Shown: positions 6,964 to 18,600 of the stretch, one piece after another
Position numbering within the stretch: the stretch's first letter is position 1
Layout: each line of letters begins with the position of its first letter
Assembly: GCF_029227915.1 (NCBI RefSeq)
Contig: NC_079879.1
Span: 15,750,001-15,814,000, forward strand
Length of the DNA: 64,000 nucleotides
Direction: 5' to 3'
DNA from: Hydractinia symbiolongicarpus
Lineage: Eukaryota; Cnidaria; Hydrozoa; Anthoathecata; Hydractiniidae
Translations under genes and position numbers: made by a program
The notes under the pieces: generated by a model
What the model was told of the DNA's origin: nothing
Databases searched by the model: none
Seen by the model: only the letters and a program-made list of their open reading frames with translations

Positions 6964-9900
6964 ATGGCCTTTTGCAGTCTAATAAAGTCCTCACACGTAA
7001 ATCACGTGGCTTCACCGGTCTGCGCAGGTTACCATTGGCCTAGTCCTTCAAATCTCAATGTGCTACAACGTCCCAAGTCGTTTTCATTGGCGAAGTTGCC
7101 TTAGAACACTCTTTACTACGTGCACAGTCCTATAAAGGCTGTAATATGGCCTTTTGCAGTCTAATAAAGGCCTCACACGTCAATCACGCGGTTTCATTCG
7201 CCTGTGCAGGTTACCATTGGACTATTCCTTCCAGTCTCATTGCGCCACAACGTCCCAAGTCGTTTTCATTAGCGCCGTTGCCTTAGAACACTCTTAACTA
7301 CGTGTACAGTCCTATAAAGGCTGTAATACGGCCCTTTGCAGTCTAATAAAGGCCTCACACGTAAATCACGTGGTTCCATTTGCCTGTGCAGGTTACCATT
7401 GGACTATTCCTTCCAGTCTCAATGCGCTGCAACGTCCCAAGTCGTTTTCATTGGCGAAGTTGCCTTAGAACAGTCTTAAGTACGTGCAAAGTCCTATAAA
7501 GTCTGTATTATAGCCTTTTGCAGTCTAATAAAGGCCTCACACGTAAATCACGTGGTTTCACCTGTCTGCGCAGGTTACCATTGGCCTAGTCCTTCCAGCC
7601 TCAATGCGCTACAATGTCCCAAGTCGTTTTCATTAGTGCCGTTGCCTTACAAAACTCTTAACTTCGTGCACAGTCCTATAAAGTCTGTAATATGGTGTTT
7701 GCAGTCTAATAAAGGCTTCACACGTAAATCACGTGGTTTCACCTGCCTGCGCAGGTTACCTTTGGACTAATCGTTCCAATCCCAATGTGCTACAACGTCC
7801 CAAGTCGTTTTCATTAGTGCCGTTGCCTTACAACACTCTTAACTTCGTGCACAGTCCTATAAAATCTGTAATATGGTGTTTGCAGTCTAATAAAGGCTTC
7901 ACACGTAAATCACGTGGTTTCACCTGCCTGCGCAGGTTACCTTTGACTAATCGTTCCAGTCTCAATGTGCTACAACGTCCCAGGTCGTTTTCATTAGCGC
8001 CGTTGCTTTACAACACTCTTAACTACGTGCACAGGCCTATAAAGGCTGTAATATGGCCTTTTGCAGTCTAATAAAGGCCTCACACGTAAATCACGTGGTT
8101 TCACCTGTCTGCGCAGGTTACCATTGGCCTAGTCCTTCCAGCCTTAATGCGCTACAACGTCCCAAGTCGTTTTCATTAGTGCCGTTGCCTTACAACACTC
8201 TTAACTTCGTGCACAGTCCTATAAAGTCTGTAATATGGTGTTTGCAGTCTAATAAAGGCTTCACACGTAAATCACGTGGTTTCACCTGCCTGCGCAGGTT
8301 ACCTTTGACTAATCGTTCCAGTCTCAATGTGCTACAACGTCCCAGGTCGTTTTCATTTGCGCCGTTGCTTTACAACACTTTTAACTACGTGCACAGGCCT
8401 ATAAAGGCTGTAATATGGCCTTTTGCAGTCTAATAAAGGCCTCACACGTAAATCACGTGGTTTCACCTGTCTGCGCAGGTTACCATTGGCCTAGTCCTTC
8501 CAGTCTCAATGCGCTGCAACGTCCCAAGTCGTTTTCATTAGCGCCGTTGCCTTAGAACACTCCTAACTACGTGCACAGTCCTATAAAGGCTGTATTATGG
8601 CCTTTTGCAGTCTAAAAAAGGCCTCACACGTTAATCACGTGGTTCTATTTGCCTGTGCAGGTTACCATTGGTCTATTCCTTCCAGTCTCAATGCGCTACA
8701 ACGTCCCAAGTCGTTTTCGTTATCGCCGTTGCCTTACAACACTCTTAACTACCTGCACAGTCCTATAAAGGCTGTAATATGGCCTTTTGCAGTCTAATAA
8801 AGGCCTCACACGTAAATCACGCGGTTCCATTCGCCTGTGCATGTTACCATTGGCCTAGTCCTTCCAGCCTCAATGCGCTACAACGTCCCAAGTCGTTTTC
8901 ATTATCGCCGTTGCCTTAGAACACTCTTTACTACGTGCACAGTCCTATAAAGGCTGTAATATGGCCTTTTGCAGTCTAATAAAGGCCTCACACGTAGATC
9001 ACGCGGTTTCATTCGCCTGTGCAGGTTACCATTGGACTATTCCTTCCAGTCTCATTGCGCCACAACGTCCCAAGTCGTTTTCATTAGCGCCGTTGCCTTA
9101 GAACACTCTTAACTACGTGTACAGTCCTATAAAGGCTGTAATATGGCCCTTTGCAGTCTAATAAAGGCCTCACACGTAAATCACGTGGTTCCATTTGCCT
9201 GTGCAGGTTACCATTGGACTATTCCTTCCAGTCTCAATGCGCTGCAACGTCCCAAGTCGTTTTCATTGGCGAAGTTGCCTTAGAACACTCTTAAGTACGT
9301 GCAAAGTCCTATAAAGTCTGTATTATAGCCTTTTGCAGTCTAATAAAGGCCTCACACGTAAATGACGTGGTTTCACCTGTCTGCGCAGGTTACCATTGGC
9401 CTAGTCCTTCCAGCCTCAATGCGCTACAACGTCCCAAGTCGTTTTCATTAGTGCCGTTGCCTTACAACACTCTTAACTTCGTGCACAGTCCTATAAAGTC
9501 TGTAATATGGTGTTTGCAGTCTAATAAAGGCTTCACACGTAAATCACGTGGTTTCACCTGCCTGCGCAGGTTACCTTTGGACTAATCGTTCCAGTCTCAA
9601 TGTGCTACAACGTCCCAAGTCGTTTTCATTAGCGCCGTTGCTTTACAACACTCTTAACTACGTGCACAGGCCTATAAAGGCTGTAATATGGCCTTTTGCA
9701 GTCTAATAAAGGCCTCACACGTAAATCACGTGGTTTCACCTGTCTGCGCAGGTTACCATTGGCCTAGTCCTTCCAGCCTCAATGCGCTACAACGTCCCAA
9801 GTCGTTTTCATTAGTGCCGTTGCCTTACAACACTCTTAACTTCGTGCACAGTCCTATAAAATCTGTAATATGGTGTTTGCAGTCTAATAAAGGCTTCACA

Positions 9901-10413
9901 CGTAAATCACGTGGTTTCACCTGCCTGCGCAGGTTACCTTTGACTAATCGTTCCAGTCTCAATGTGCTACAACGTCCCAGGTCGTTTTCATTAGCGCCGT
10001 TGCTTTACAACACTCTTAACTACGTGCACAGGCCTATAAAGGCTGTAATATGGCCTTTTGCAGTCTAATAAAGGCCTCACACGTAAATCACGTGGTTTCA
10101 CCTGTCTGCGCAGGTTACCATTGGCCTAGTCCTTCCAGTCTCAATGCGCTGCAACGTCCCAAGTCGTTTTCATTAGCGCCGTTGCCTTAGAACACTCTTA
10201 ACTACGTGCACAGTCCTATAAAGGCTGTATTATGGCCTTTTGCAGTCTAAAAAAGGCCTCACACGTTAATCACGTGGTTCTATTTGCCTGTGCAGGTTAC
10301 CATTGGTCTATTCCTTCCAGTCTCAATGCGCTACAACGTCCCAAGTCGTTTTCATTATCGCCGTTGCCTTACAACACTCTTAACTACCTGCAGAGTCCTA
10401 TAAAGGCTGTAAT
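6964..10413 (+). repeat. Large tandem duplication, left copy (3,450 bp, 19 monomers)
   Basis: The block begins with a type G unit and ends with a type A unit. It matches the next block at an offset of 3,450 bp at first (both have CACGTCAATCACGCGG, 7177 and 10627), then 3,268, then 3,088. The two steps are single monomers of 182 and 180 bp present here and missing in the right copy: the unit with GTAATACGGCCC (near 7321) and an extra unit around 7,733-7,940. From 8053 on, the offset is steady: 8053/11141, 8597/11685, 9367/12455, 9688/12776 and 10232/13320. Confidence 0.87.
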
Positions 10414-13400
10414 ATGGCCTTTTGCAGTCTAATAAAGGCCTCACACGTAAATCACGTGGCTTCACCGGTCTGCGCAGGTTACCATTGGCCTAGTCCTTCA
10501 AATCTCAATGTGCTACAACGTCCCAAGTCGTTTTCATTGGCGAAGTTGCCTTAGAACACTCTTTACTACGTGCACAGTCCTATAAAGGCTGTAATATGGC
10601 CTTTTGCAGTCTAATAAAGGCCTCACACGTCAATCACGCGGTTTCATTCGCCTGTGCAGGTTACCATTGGACTATTCCTTCCAGTCTCAATGCGCTGCAA
10701 CGTCCCAAGTCGTTTTCATTGGCGAAGTTGCCTTAGAACAGTCTTAAGTACGTGCAAAGTCCTATAAAGTCTGTATTATAGCCTTTTGCAGTCTAATAAA
10801 GGCCTCACACGTAAATCACGTGGTTTCACCTGTCTGCGCAGGTTACCATTGGCCTAGTCCTTCCAGCCTCAATGCGCTACAACGTCCCAAGTCGTTTTCA
10901 TTAGTGCCGTTGCCTTACAAAACTCTTAACTTCGTGCACAGTCCTATAAAGTCTGTAATATGGTGTTTGCATTCTAATAAAGGCTTCACACGTAAATCAC
11001 GTGGTTTCACCTGCCTGCGCAGGTTACCTTTGGACTAATCGTTCCAGTCTCAATGTGCTACAACGTCCCAGGTCATTTTCATTAGCGCCGTTGCTTTACA
11101 ACACTCTTAACTACGTGCACAGGCCTATAAAGGCTGTAATATGGCCTTTTGCAGTCTAATAAAGGCCTCACACGTAAATCACGTGGTTTCACCTGTCTGC
11201 GCAGGTTACCATTGGCCTAGTCCTTCCAGCCTTAATGCGCTACAACGTCCCAAGTCGTTTTCATTAGTGCCGTTGCCTTACAACACTCTTAACTTCGTGC
11301 ACAGTCCTATAAAGTCTGTAATATGGTGTTTGCAGTCTAATAAAGGCTTCACACGTAAATCACGTGGTTTCACCTGCCTGCGCAGGTTACCTTTGACTAA
11401 TCGTTCCAGTCTCAATGTGCTACAACGTCCCAGGTCGTTTTCATTTGCGCCGTTGCTTTACAACACTCTTAACTACGTGCACAGGCCTATAAAGGCTGTA
11501 ATATGGCCTTTTGCAGTCTAATAAAGGCCTCACACGTAAATCACGTGGTTTCACCTGTCTGCGCAGGTTACCATTGGCCTAGTCCTTCCAGTCTCAATGC
11601 GCTGCAACGTCCCAAGTCGTTTTCATTAGCGCCGTTGCCTTAGAACACTCCTAACTACGTGCACAGTCAGATAAAGGCTGTATTATGGCCTTTTGCAGTC
11701 TAAAAAAGGCCTCACACGTTAATCACGTGGTTCTATTTGCCTGTGCAGGTTACCATTGGTCTATTCCTTCCAGTCTCAATGCGCTACAACGTCCCAAGTC
11801 GTTTTCGTTATCGCCGTTGCCTTACAACACTCTTAACTACCTGCACAGTCCTATAAAGGCTGTAATATGGCCTTTTGCAGTCTAATAAAGGCCTCACACG
11901 TAAATCACGCGGTTCCATTCGCCTGTGCATGTTACCATTGGCCTAGTCCTTCCAGCCTCAATGCGCTACAACGTCCCAAGTCGTTTTCATTATCGCCGTT
12001 GCCTTAGAACACTCTTTACTACGTGCACAGTCCTATAAAGGCTGTAATATGGCCTTTTGCAGTCTAATAAAGGCCTCACACGTAGATCACGCGGTTTCAT
12101 TCGCCTGTGCAGGTTACCATTGGACTATTCCTTCCAGTCTCATTGCGCCACAACGTCCCAAGTCGTTTTCATTAGCGCCGTTGCCTTAGAACACTCTTAA
12201 CTACGTGTACAGTCCTATAAAGGCTGTAATATGGCCCTTTGCAGTCTAATAAAGGCCTCACACGTAAATCACGTGGTTCCATTTGCCTGTGCAGGTTACC
12301 ATTGGACTATTCCTTCCAGTCTCAATGCGCTGCAACGTCCCAAGTCGTTTTCATTGGCGAAGTTGCCTTAGAACACTCTTAAGTACGTGCAAAGTCCTAT
12401 AAAGTCTGTATTATAGCCTTTTGCAGTCTAATAAAGGCCTCACACGTAAATGACGTGGTTTCACCTGTCTGCGCAGGTTACCATTGGCCTAGTCCTTCCA
12501 GCCTCAATGCGCTACAACGTCCCAAGTCGTTTTCATTAGTGCCGTTGCCTTACAACACTCTTAACTTCGTGCACAGTCCTATAAAGTCTGTAATATGGTG
12601 TTTGCAGTCTAATAAAGGCTTCACACGTAAATCACGTGGTTTCACCTGCCTGCGCAGGTTACCTTTGGACTAATCGTTCCAGTCTCAATGTGCTACAACG
12701 TCCCAAGTCGTTTTCATTAGCGCCGTTGCTTTACAACACTCTTAACTACGTGCACAGGCCTATAAAGGCTGTAATATGGCCTTTTGCAGTCTAATAAAGG
12801 CCTCACACGTAAATCACGTGGTTTCACCTGTCTGCGCAGGTTACCATTGGCCTAGTCCTTCCAGCCTCAATGCGCTACAACGTCCCAAGTCGTTTTCATT
12901 AGTGCCGTTGCCTTACAACACTCTTAACTTCGTGCACAGTCCTATAAAGTCTGTAATATGGTGTTTGCAGTCTAATAAAGGCTTCACACGTAAATCACGT
13001 GGTTTCACCTGCCTGCGCAGGTTACCTTTGACTAATCGTTCCAGTCTCAATGTGCTACAACGTCCCAGGTCGTTTTCATTAGCGCCGTTGCTTTACAACA
13101 CTCTTAACTACGTGCACAGGCCTATAAAGGCTGTAATATGGCCTTTTGCAGTCTAATAAAGGCCTCACACGTAAATCACGTGGTTTCACCTGTCTGCGCA
13201 GGTTACCATTGGCCTAGTCCTTCCAGTCTCAATGCGCTGCAACGTCCCAAGTCGTTTTCATTAGCGCCGTTGCCTTAGAACACTCTTAACTACGTGCACA
13301 GTCCTATAAAGGCTGTATTATGGCCTTTTGCAGTCTAAAAAAGGCCTCACACGTTAATCACGTGGTTCTATTTGCCTGTGCAGGTTACCATTGGTCTATT

Positions 13401-13501
13401 CCTTCCAGTCTCAATGCGCTACAACGTCCCAAGTCGTTTTCATTATCGCCGTTGCCTTACAACACTCTTAACTACCTGCACAGTCCTATAAAGGCTGTAA
13501 T
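10414..13501 (+). repeat. Large tandem duplication, right copy (3,088 bp, 17 monomers)
   Basis: Directly adjoins the left copy and repeats it with two monomers fewer. Rare variants shared with the left copy include ACAAAACTCTTAAC, GTAGATCACGCGG, GTAAATGACGTGG, TTCGTTATCGCC and CATTTGCGCCG. Private changes here include GCATTCTAATAAAGG (about 10969), GTCATTTTC (about 11073) and loss of TATAAA at 11667-11678. The join at about 10,414 is a clean monomer-to-monomer fusion with no foreign sequence. Confidence 0.87.
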
Positions 13502-14441
13502 ATGGCCTTTTGCAGTCTAATAAAGGCCTCACACGTAAATCACGCGGTTCCATTCGCCTGTGCATGTTACCATTGGCCTAGTCCTTCCAGCCTCAATGCG
13601 CTACAACGTCCCAAGTCGTTTTCATTATCGCCGTTGCCTTACAACACTCTTAACTACCTGCACAGTCCTATAAAGGCTGTAATATGGCCTTTTGCAGTCT
13701 AATAAAGGCCTCACACGTAAATCACGTGGTTCCATTTGCCTGTGCAGGTTACCATTGGACTATTCCTTCCAGCCTCAATGCGCTACAACGTCCCAAGTCG
13801 TTTTCATTATCGCCGTTGCCTTACAACACTCTTAACTACCTGCACAGTCCTATAAAGTCTGTAATATGGTGTTTGCAGTCTAATAAAGGCTTCACATGTA
13901 AATCACGTGGTTTCACCTGCCTGCGCAGGTTACCTTTGGACTAATCGTTCCAATCCCAATGTGCTACAACGTCCCAAGTTGTTTTCATTAGCGCCGTTGC
14001 TTTACAACACTCTTAACTCCTGCACAGTCCTATAAAGGCTGTAATATGGCCTTTTGCAGTCTAATAAAGTCTTCACACGTAAATCACGCGGTTCCATTCG
14101 CCTGTGCAGGTTACCATTGGACTATTCCTTCCAGTCTCAATGCGCTGCAACGTCCCAAGTCGTTTTCATTGGCAAAGTTGCCTTAGAACACTCTTAAGTA
14201 CGTGCAAAGTACTATAAAGTCTGTATTATAGCCTTTTGCAGTCTAATAAAGGCCTCACACGTAAATCACGTGGTTTCACCTGTCTGCGCAGGTTACCATT
14301 GGCCTAGTCCTTCCAGCCTCAATGCGCTACAACGTCCCAAGTCGTTTTCATTAGTGCCGTTGCCTTACAACACTCTTAACTTCGTGCACAGTGCTATAAA
14401 GTCTGTAATATGGTGTTTGCAGTCTAATAAAGGCCTCACAC
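13502..14441 (+). repeat. Copy of 1703-2642 (offset 11,799)
   Basis: Five monomers (B, TTCC-type, C, D, S) match 1703-2642 at an exact offset of 11,799 bp, including CACATGTAAATC, AAGTTGTTTTC, GGCAAAG and CAGTGCTATAAAG. The correspondence extends left to about 12,650 (850). It stops at CACACGT|AAATC here versus CACACGT|TAATC at 2642, inside a unit. Confidence 0.82.
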
Positions 14442-15862
14442 GTAAATCACGTGGTTCCATTTGCCTGTGCAGGTTACCATTGGACTATTCCTTCCAGTCT
14501 CAATGCGCTGCAACGTCCCAAGTCGTTTTCATTGGCGAAGTTGCCTTAGAACAGTCTTAAGTACGTGCAAAGTCCTATAAAGTCTGTATTATAGCCTTTT
14601 GCAGTCTAATAAAGGCCTCACACGTAAATCACGTGGTTTCACCTGTCTGCGCAGGTTACCATTGGCCTAGTCCTTCCAGCCTCAATGCGCTACAACGTCC
14701 CAAGTCGTTTTCATTAGCGCCGTTGCTTTACAACACTCTTAACTACGTGCACATGCCTATAAAGGCTGTAATATGGCCTTTTGCAGTCTAATAAAGGCCT
14801 CACACGTAAATCACGCGGTTCCATTCGCCTGTGCAGGTTACCATTGGACTATTCCTTCCAGTCTCATTGCACCACAACGTCCCAAGTCGTTTTTATTAGC
14901 GCCGTTGCCTTAGAACACTCTTAACTACGTGCACAGTCCTATAAAGGCTGTAATATGGCCTTTTGCAGTCTAATAAAGACCTCACACGTAAATCACGTGG
15001 TTTCACCTGTCTGTGCACGTTACCATTGGCCTAGTCCTTCCAGCCTCAATGCGCTACAACGTCCCAAGTCGTTTTCATTAGTGCCGTTGCCTTACAACAC
15101 TCTTAACTTCATGCACAGTCCTATAAAGTCTGTAATATGGTGTTTGCAGTCTAATAAAGGCCTCACACGTTAATCACGTGGTTCCATTTGCCTGTGCAGG
15201 TTACCATTGGTCTATTTCTTCCAGTCTCAATGCGCTACAACGTCCCAAGTCGTTTTCATTATCGCCGTTGCCTTACAACACTCTTAACTACCTGCACAGT
15301 CCTATAAAGTCTGTAATATGGTGTTTGCAGTCTAATAAAGGCTTCACACGTAAATCACGTGGTTTCACCTGCCTGCGCAGGTTACCTTTGGACTAATCGT
15401 TCCAATCCCAATGTGCTACAACGTCCCAAGTCGTTTTCATTAGCGCCGTTGCTTTACAACACTCTTAACTACGTGCACAGGCCTATAAAGGCTGTAATAT
15501 GGCCTTTTGCAGTCTAATAAAGGCCTCACACGTAAATCACGTGGTTTCACCTGTCTGCGCAGGTTACCATTGGCCTAGTCCTTCCAGTCTCAATGCGCTG
15601 CAACGTCCCAAGTCGTTTTCATTAGCGCTGTTGCCTTAGAACACTCTTAACTACGTGCACAGTCCTATAAAGGCTATATTATGGCCTCTTGCAGTCTAAT
15701 AAAGGCCTCACACGTTAATCACGTGGTTCCATTTGCCTGTGCAGGTTACCATTGGACTATTCCTTCCAGTCTCAATGCGCTACAACGTCCCAAGTCGTTT
15801 TCATTATTGCCGTTGCCTTACAACACTCTTAACTACCTGCACAGTCCTATAAAGGCTGTAAT
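14442..15862 (+). repeat. Mosaic monomers related to 6.6-7.0 and 62.7-63.4 kb
   Basis: 14955 to about 15300 follows 6601-6950 (offset 8,354). About 15178-15870 matches 62743-63434 (offset 47,565, dropping to 47,564 after a 1-bp deletion near 63145). That pair shares the rare GGCTATATTATGGCCTC (15672-15688 and 63236-63252). The first two units combine the TTCC 5' half with the GGCGAAG / AACAGTC 3' half also found near 7450. Confidence 0.72.
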
Positions 15863-17388
15863 ATGGCCTTTTGCAGTCTAATAAAGTCCTCACACGTAAA
15901 TCACGTGGCTTCACCGGTCTGCGCAGGTTACCATTGGCCTAGTCCTTCAAATCTCAATGTGCTACAACGTCCCAAGTCGTTTTCATTGGCGAAGTTGCCT
16001 TAGAACACTCTTTACTACGTGCACAGTCCTATAAAGGCTGTAATATGGCCTTTTGCAGTCTAATAAAGGCCTCACACGTCAATCACGCGGTTTCATTCGC
16101 CTGTGCAGGTTACCATTGGACTATTCTTCCAGTCTCATTGCGCCACAACGTCCCAAGTCGTTTTCATTAGCGCCGTTGCCTTAGAACACTCTTAACTACG
16201 TGTACAGTCCTATAAAGGCTGTAATACGGCCCTTTGCAGTCTAATAAAAGCCTCACACGTAAATCACGTGGTTCCATTTGCCTGTGCAGGTTACCATTGG
16301 ACTATTCCTTCCAGTCTCAATGCGCTGCAACGTCCCAAGTCGTTTTCATTGGCGAAGTTGCCTTAGAACAGTCTTAAGTACGTGCAAAGTCCTATAAAGT
16401 CTGTATTATAGCCTTTTGCAGTCTAATAAAGGCCTCACACGTAAATCACGTGGTTTCACCTGTCTGCGCAGGTTACCATTGGCCTAGTCCTTCCAGCCTC
16501 AATGCGCTACAACGTCCCAAGTCGTTTTCATTAGTGCCGTTGCCTTACAAAACTCTTAACTTCGTGCACAGTCCTATAAAGTCTGTAATATGGTGTTTGC
16601 AGTCTAATAAAGGCTTCACACGTAAATCACGTGGTTTCACCTGCCTGCACAGGTTACCTTTGGACTAATCGTTCCAGTCTCAATGTGCTACAACGTCCCA
16701 GGTCGTTTTCATTAGCGCCGTTGCTTTACAACACTCTTAACTACGTGCACAGGCCTATAAAGGCTGTAATATGGCCTTTTGCAGTCTAATAAAGGCCTCA
16801 CACGTAAATCACGTGGTTTCACCTGTCTGCGCAGGTTACCATTGGCCTAGTCCTTCCAGCCTTAATGCGCTACAACGTCCCAAGTCGTTTTCATTAGTGC
16901 CGTTGCCTTACAACACTCTTAACTTCGTGCACAGTCCTATAAAGTCTGTAATATGGTGTTTGCAGTCTAATAAAGGCTTTACACGTAAATCACGTGGTTT
17001 CACCTGCCTGCGCAGGTTACCTTTGACTAATCGTTCCAGTCTCAATGTGCTACAACGTCCCAGGTCGTTTTCATTTGCGCCGTTGCTTTACAACACTCTT
17101 AACTACGTGCACAGGCCTATAAAGGCTGTAATATGGCCTTTTGCAGTCTAATAAAGGCCTCACACGTAAATCACGTGGTTTCACCTGTCTGCGCAGGTTA
17201 CCATTGGCCTAGTCCTTCCAGTCTCAATGCGCTGCAACGTCCCAAGTCGTTTTCATTAGCGCCGTTGCCTTAGAACACTCCTAACTACGTGCACAGTCCT
17301 ATAAAGGCTGTATTATGGCCTTTTGCAGTCTAAAAAAGGCCTCACACGTTAATCACGTGGTTCTATTTGCCTGTGCAGGTTACCATTG
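15863..17388 (+). repeat. Partial third copy of the 3.1-3.4-kb block
   Basis: Starts with a type G unit and follows 6964 onward at about 8,899 bp, retaining the GTAATACGGCCC monomer that 10.4-13.5 kb lacks (about 16221). It then follows 10820-11760 at 5,630 bp (10820/16450, 11141/16771, 11685/17315), sharing CATTTGCGCCG and ACTCCTAACTACG. A 1-bp deletion (GACTATTCTTCC) is private to this copy. The match ends inside the type A unit at about 17,388, where the sequence switches to GGACTATTCC / CATTGCGCC. Confidence 0.8.
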
Positions 17389-18600
17389 GACTATTCCTTC
17401 CAGTCTCATTGCGCCACAACGTCCCAAGTCGTTTTCATTAGCGCCGTTGCCTTAGAACACTCTTAACTACGTGTACAGTCCTATAAAGGCTGTAATATGG
17501 CCCTTTGCAGTCTAATAAAGGCCTCACACGTAAATCACGTGGTTCCATTTGCCTGTGCAGGTTACCATTGGACTATTCCTTCCAGTCTCAATGCGCTGCA
17601 ACGTCCCAAGTCGTTTTCATTGGCGAAGTTGCCTTAGAACACTCTTAAGTACGTGCAAAGTCCTATAAAGTCTGTATTATAGCCTTTTGCAGTCTAATAA
17701 AGGCCTCACACGTAAATGACGTGGTTTCACCTGTCTGCGCAGGTTACCATTGGCCTAGTCCTTCCAGCCTCAATGCGCTACAACGTCCCAAGTCGTTTTC
17801 ATTAGTGCCGTTGCCTTACAACACTCTTAACTTCGTGCACAGTCCTATAAAGTCTGTAATATGGTGTTTGCAGTCTAATAAAGGCTTCACACGTAAATCA
17901 CGTGGTTTCACCTGCCTGCGCAGGTTACCTTTGGACTAATCGTTCCAGTCTCAATGTGCTACAACGTCCCAAGTCGTTTTCATTAGCGCCGTTGCTTTAC
18001 AACACTCTTAACTACGTGCACAGGCCTATAAAGGCTGTAATATGGCCTTTTGCAGTCTAATAAAGGCCTCACACGTAAATCACGTGGTTTCACCTGTCTG
18101 CGCAGGTTACCATTGGCCTAGTCCTTCCAGCCTCAATGCGCTACAACGTCCCAAGTCGTTTTCATTAGTGCCGTTGCCTTACAACACTCTTAACTTCGTG
18201 CACAGTCCTATAAAGTCTGTAATATGGTGTTTGCAGTCTAATAAAGGCTTCACACGTAAATCACGTGGTTTCACCTGCCTGCGCAGGTTACCTTTGACTA
18301 ATCGTTCCAGTCTCAATGTGCTACAACGTCCCAGGTCGTTTTCATTAGCGCCGTTGCTTTACAACACTCTTAACTACGTGCACAGTCCTATAAAGGCTGT
18401 ATTATGGCCTTTTGCAGTCTAAAAAAGGCCTCACACGTTAATCACGTGGTTCTATTTGCCTGTGCAGGTTACCATTGGTCTATTCCTTCCAGTCTCAATG
18501 CGCTACAACGTCCCAAGTCGTTTTCATTATCGCCGTTGCCTTACAACACTCTTAACTACCTGCACAGTCCTATAAAGGCTGTAATATGGCCTTTTGCAGT
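17389..18600 (+). repeat. Copy of 9.0-10.4 / 12.1-13.5 kb units
   Basis: 17721 and 18042 match 12455 and 12776 at 5,266 bp, and 9367 and 9688 at 8,354 bp, sharing GTAAATGACGTGG. One monomer is missing relative to both: after the J unit the sequence goes directly to GTGCACAGTCC, GTATTATGG and the type A unit at 18404, giving a chimeric 3' end. Confidence 0.78.
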
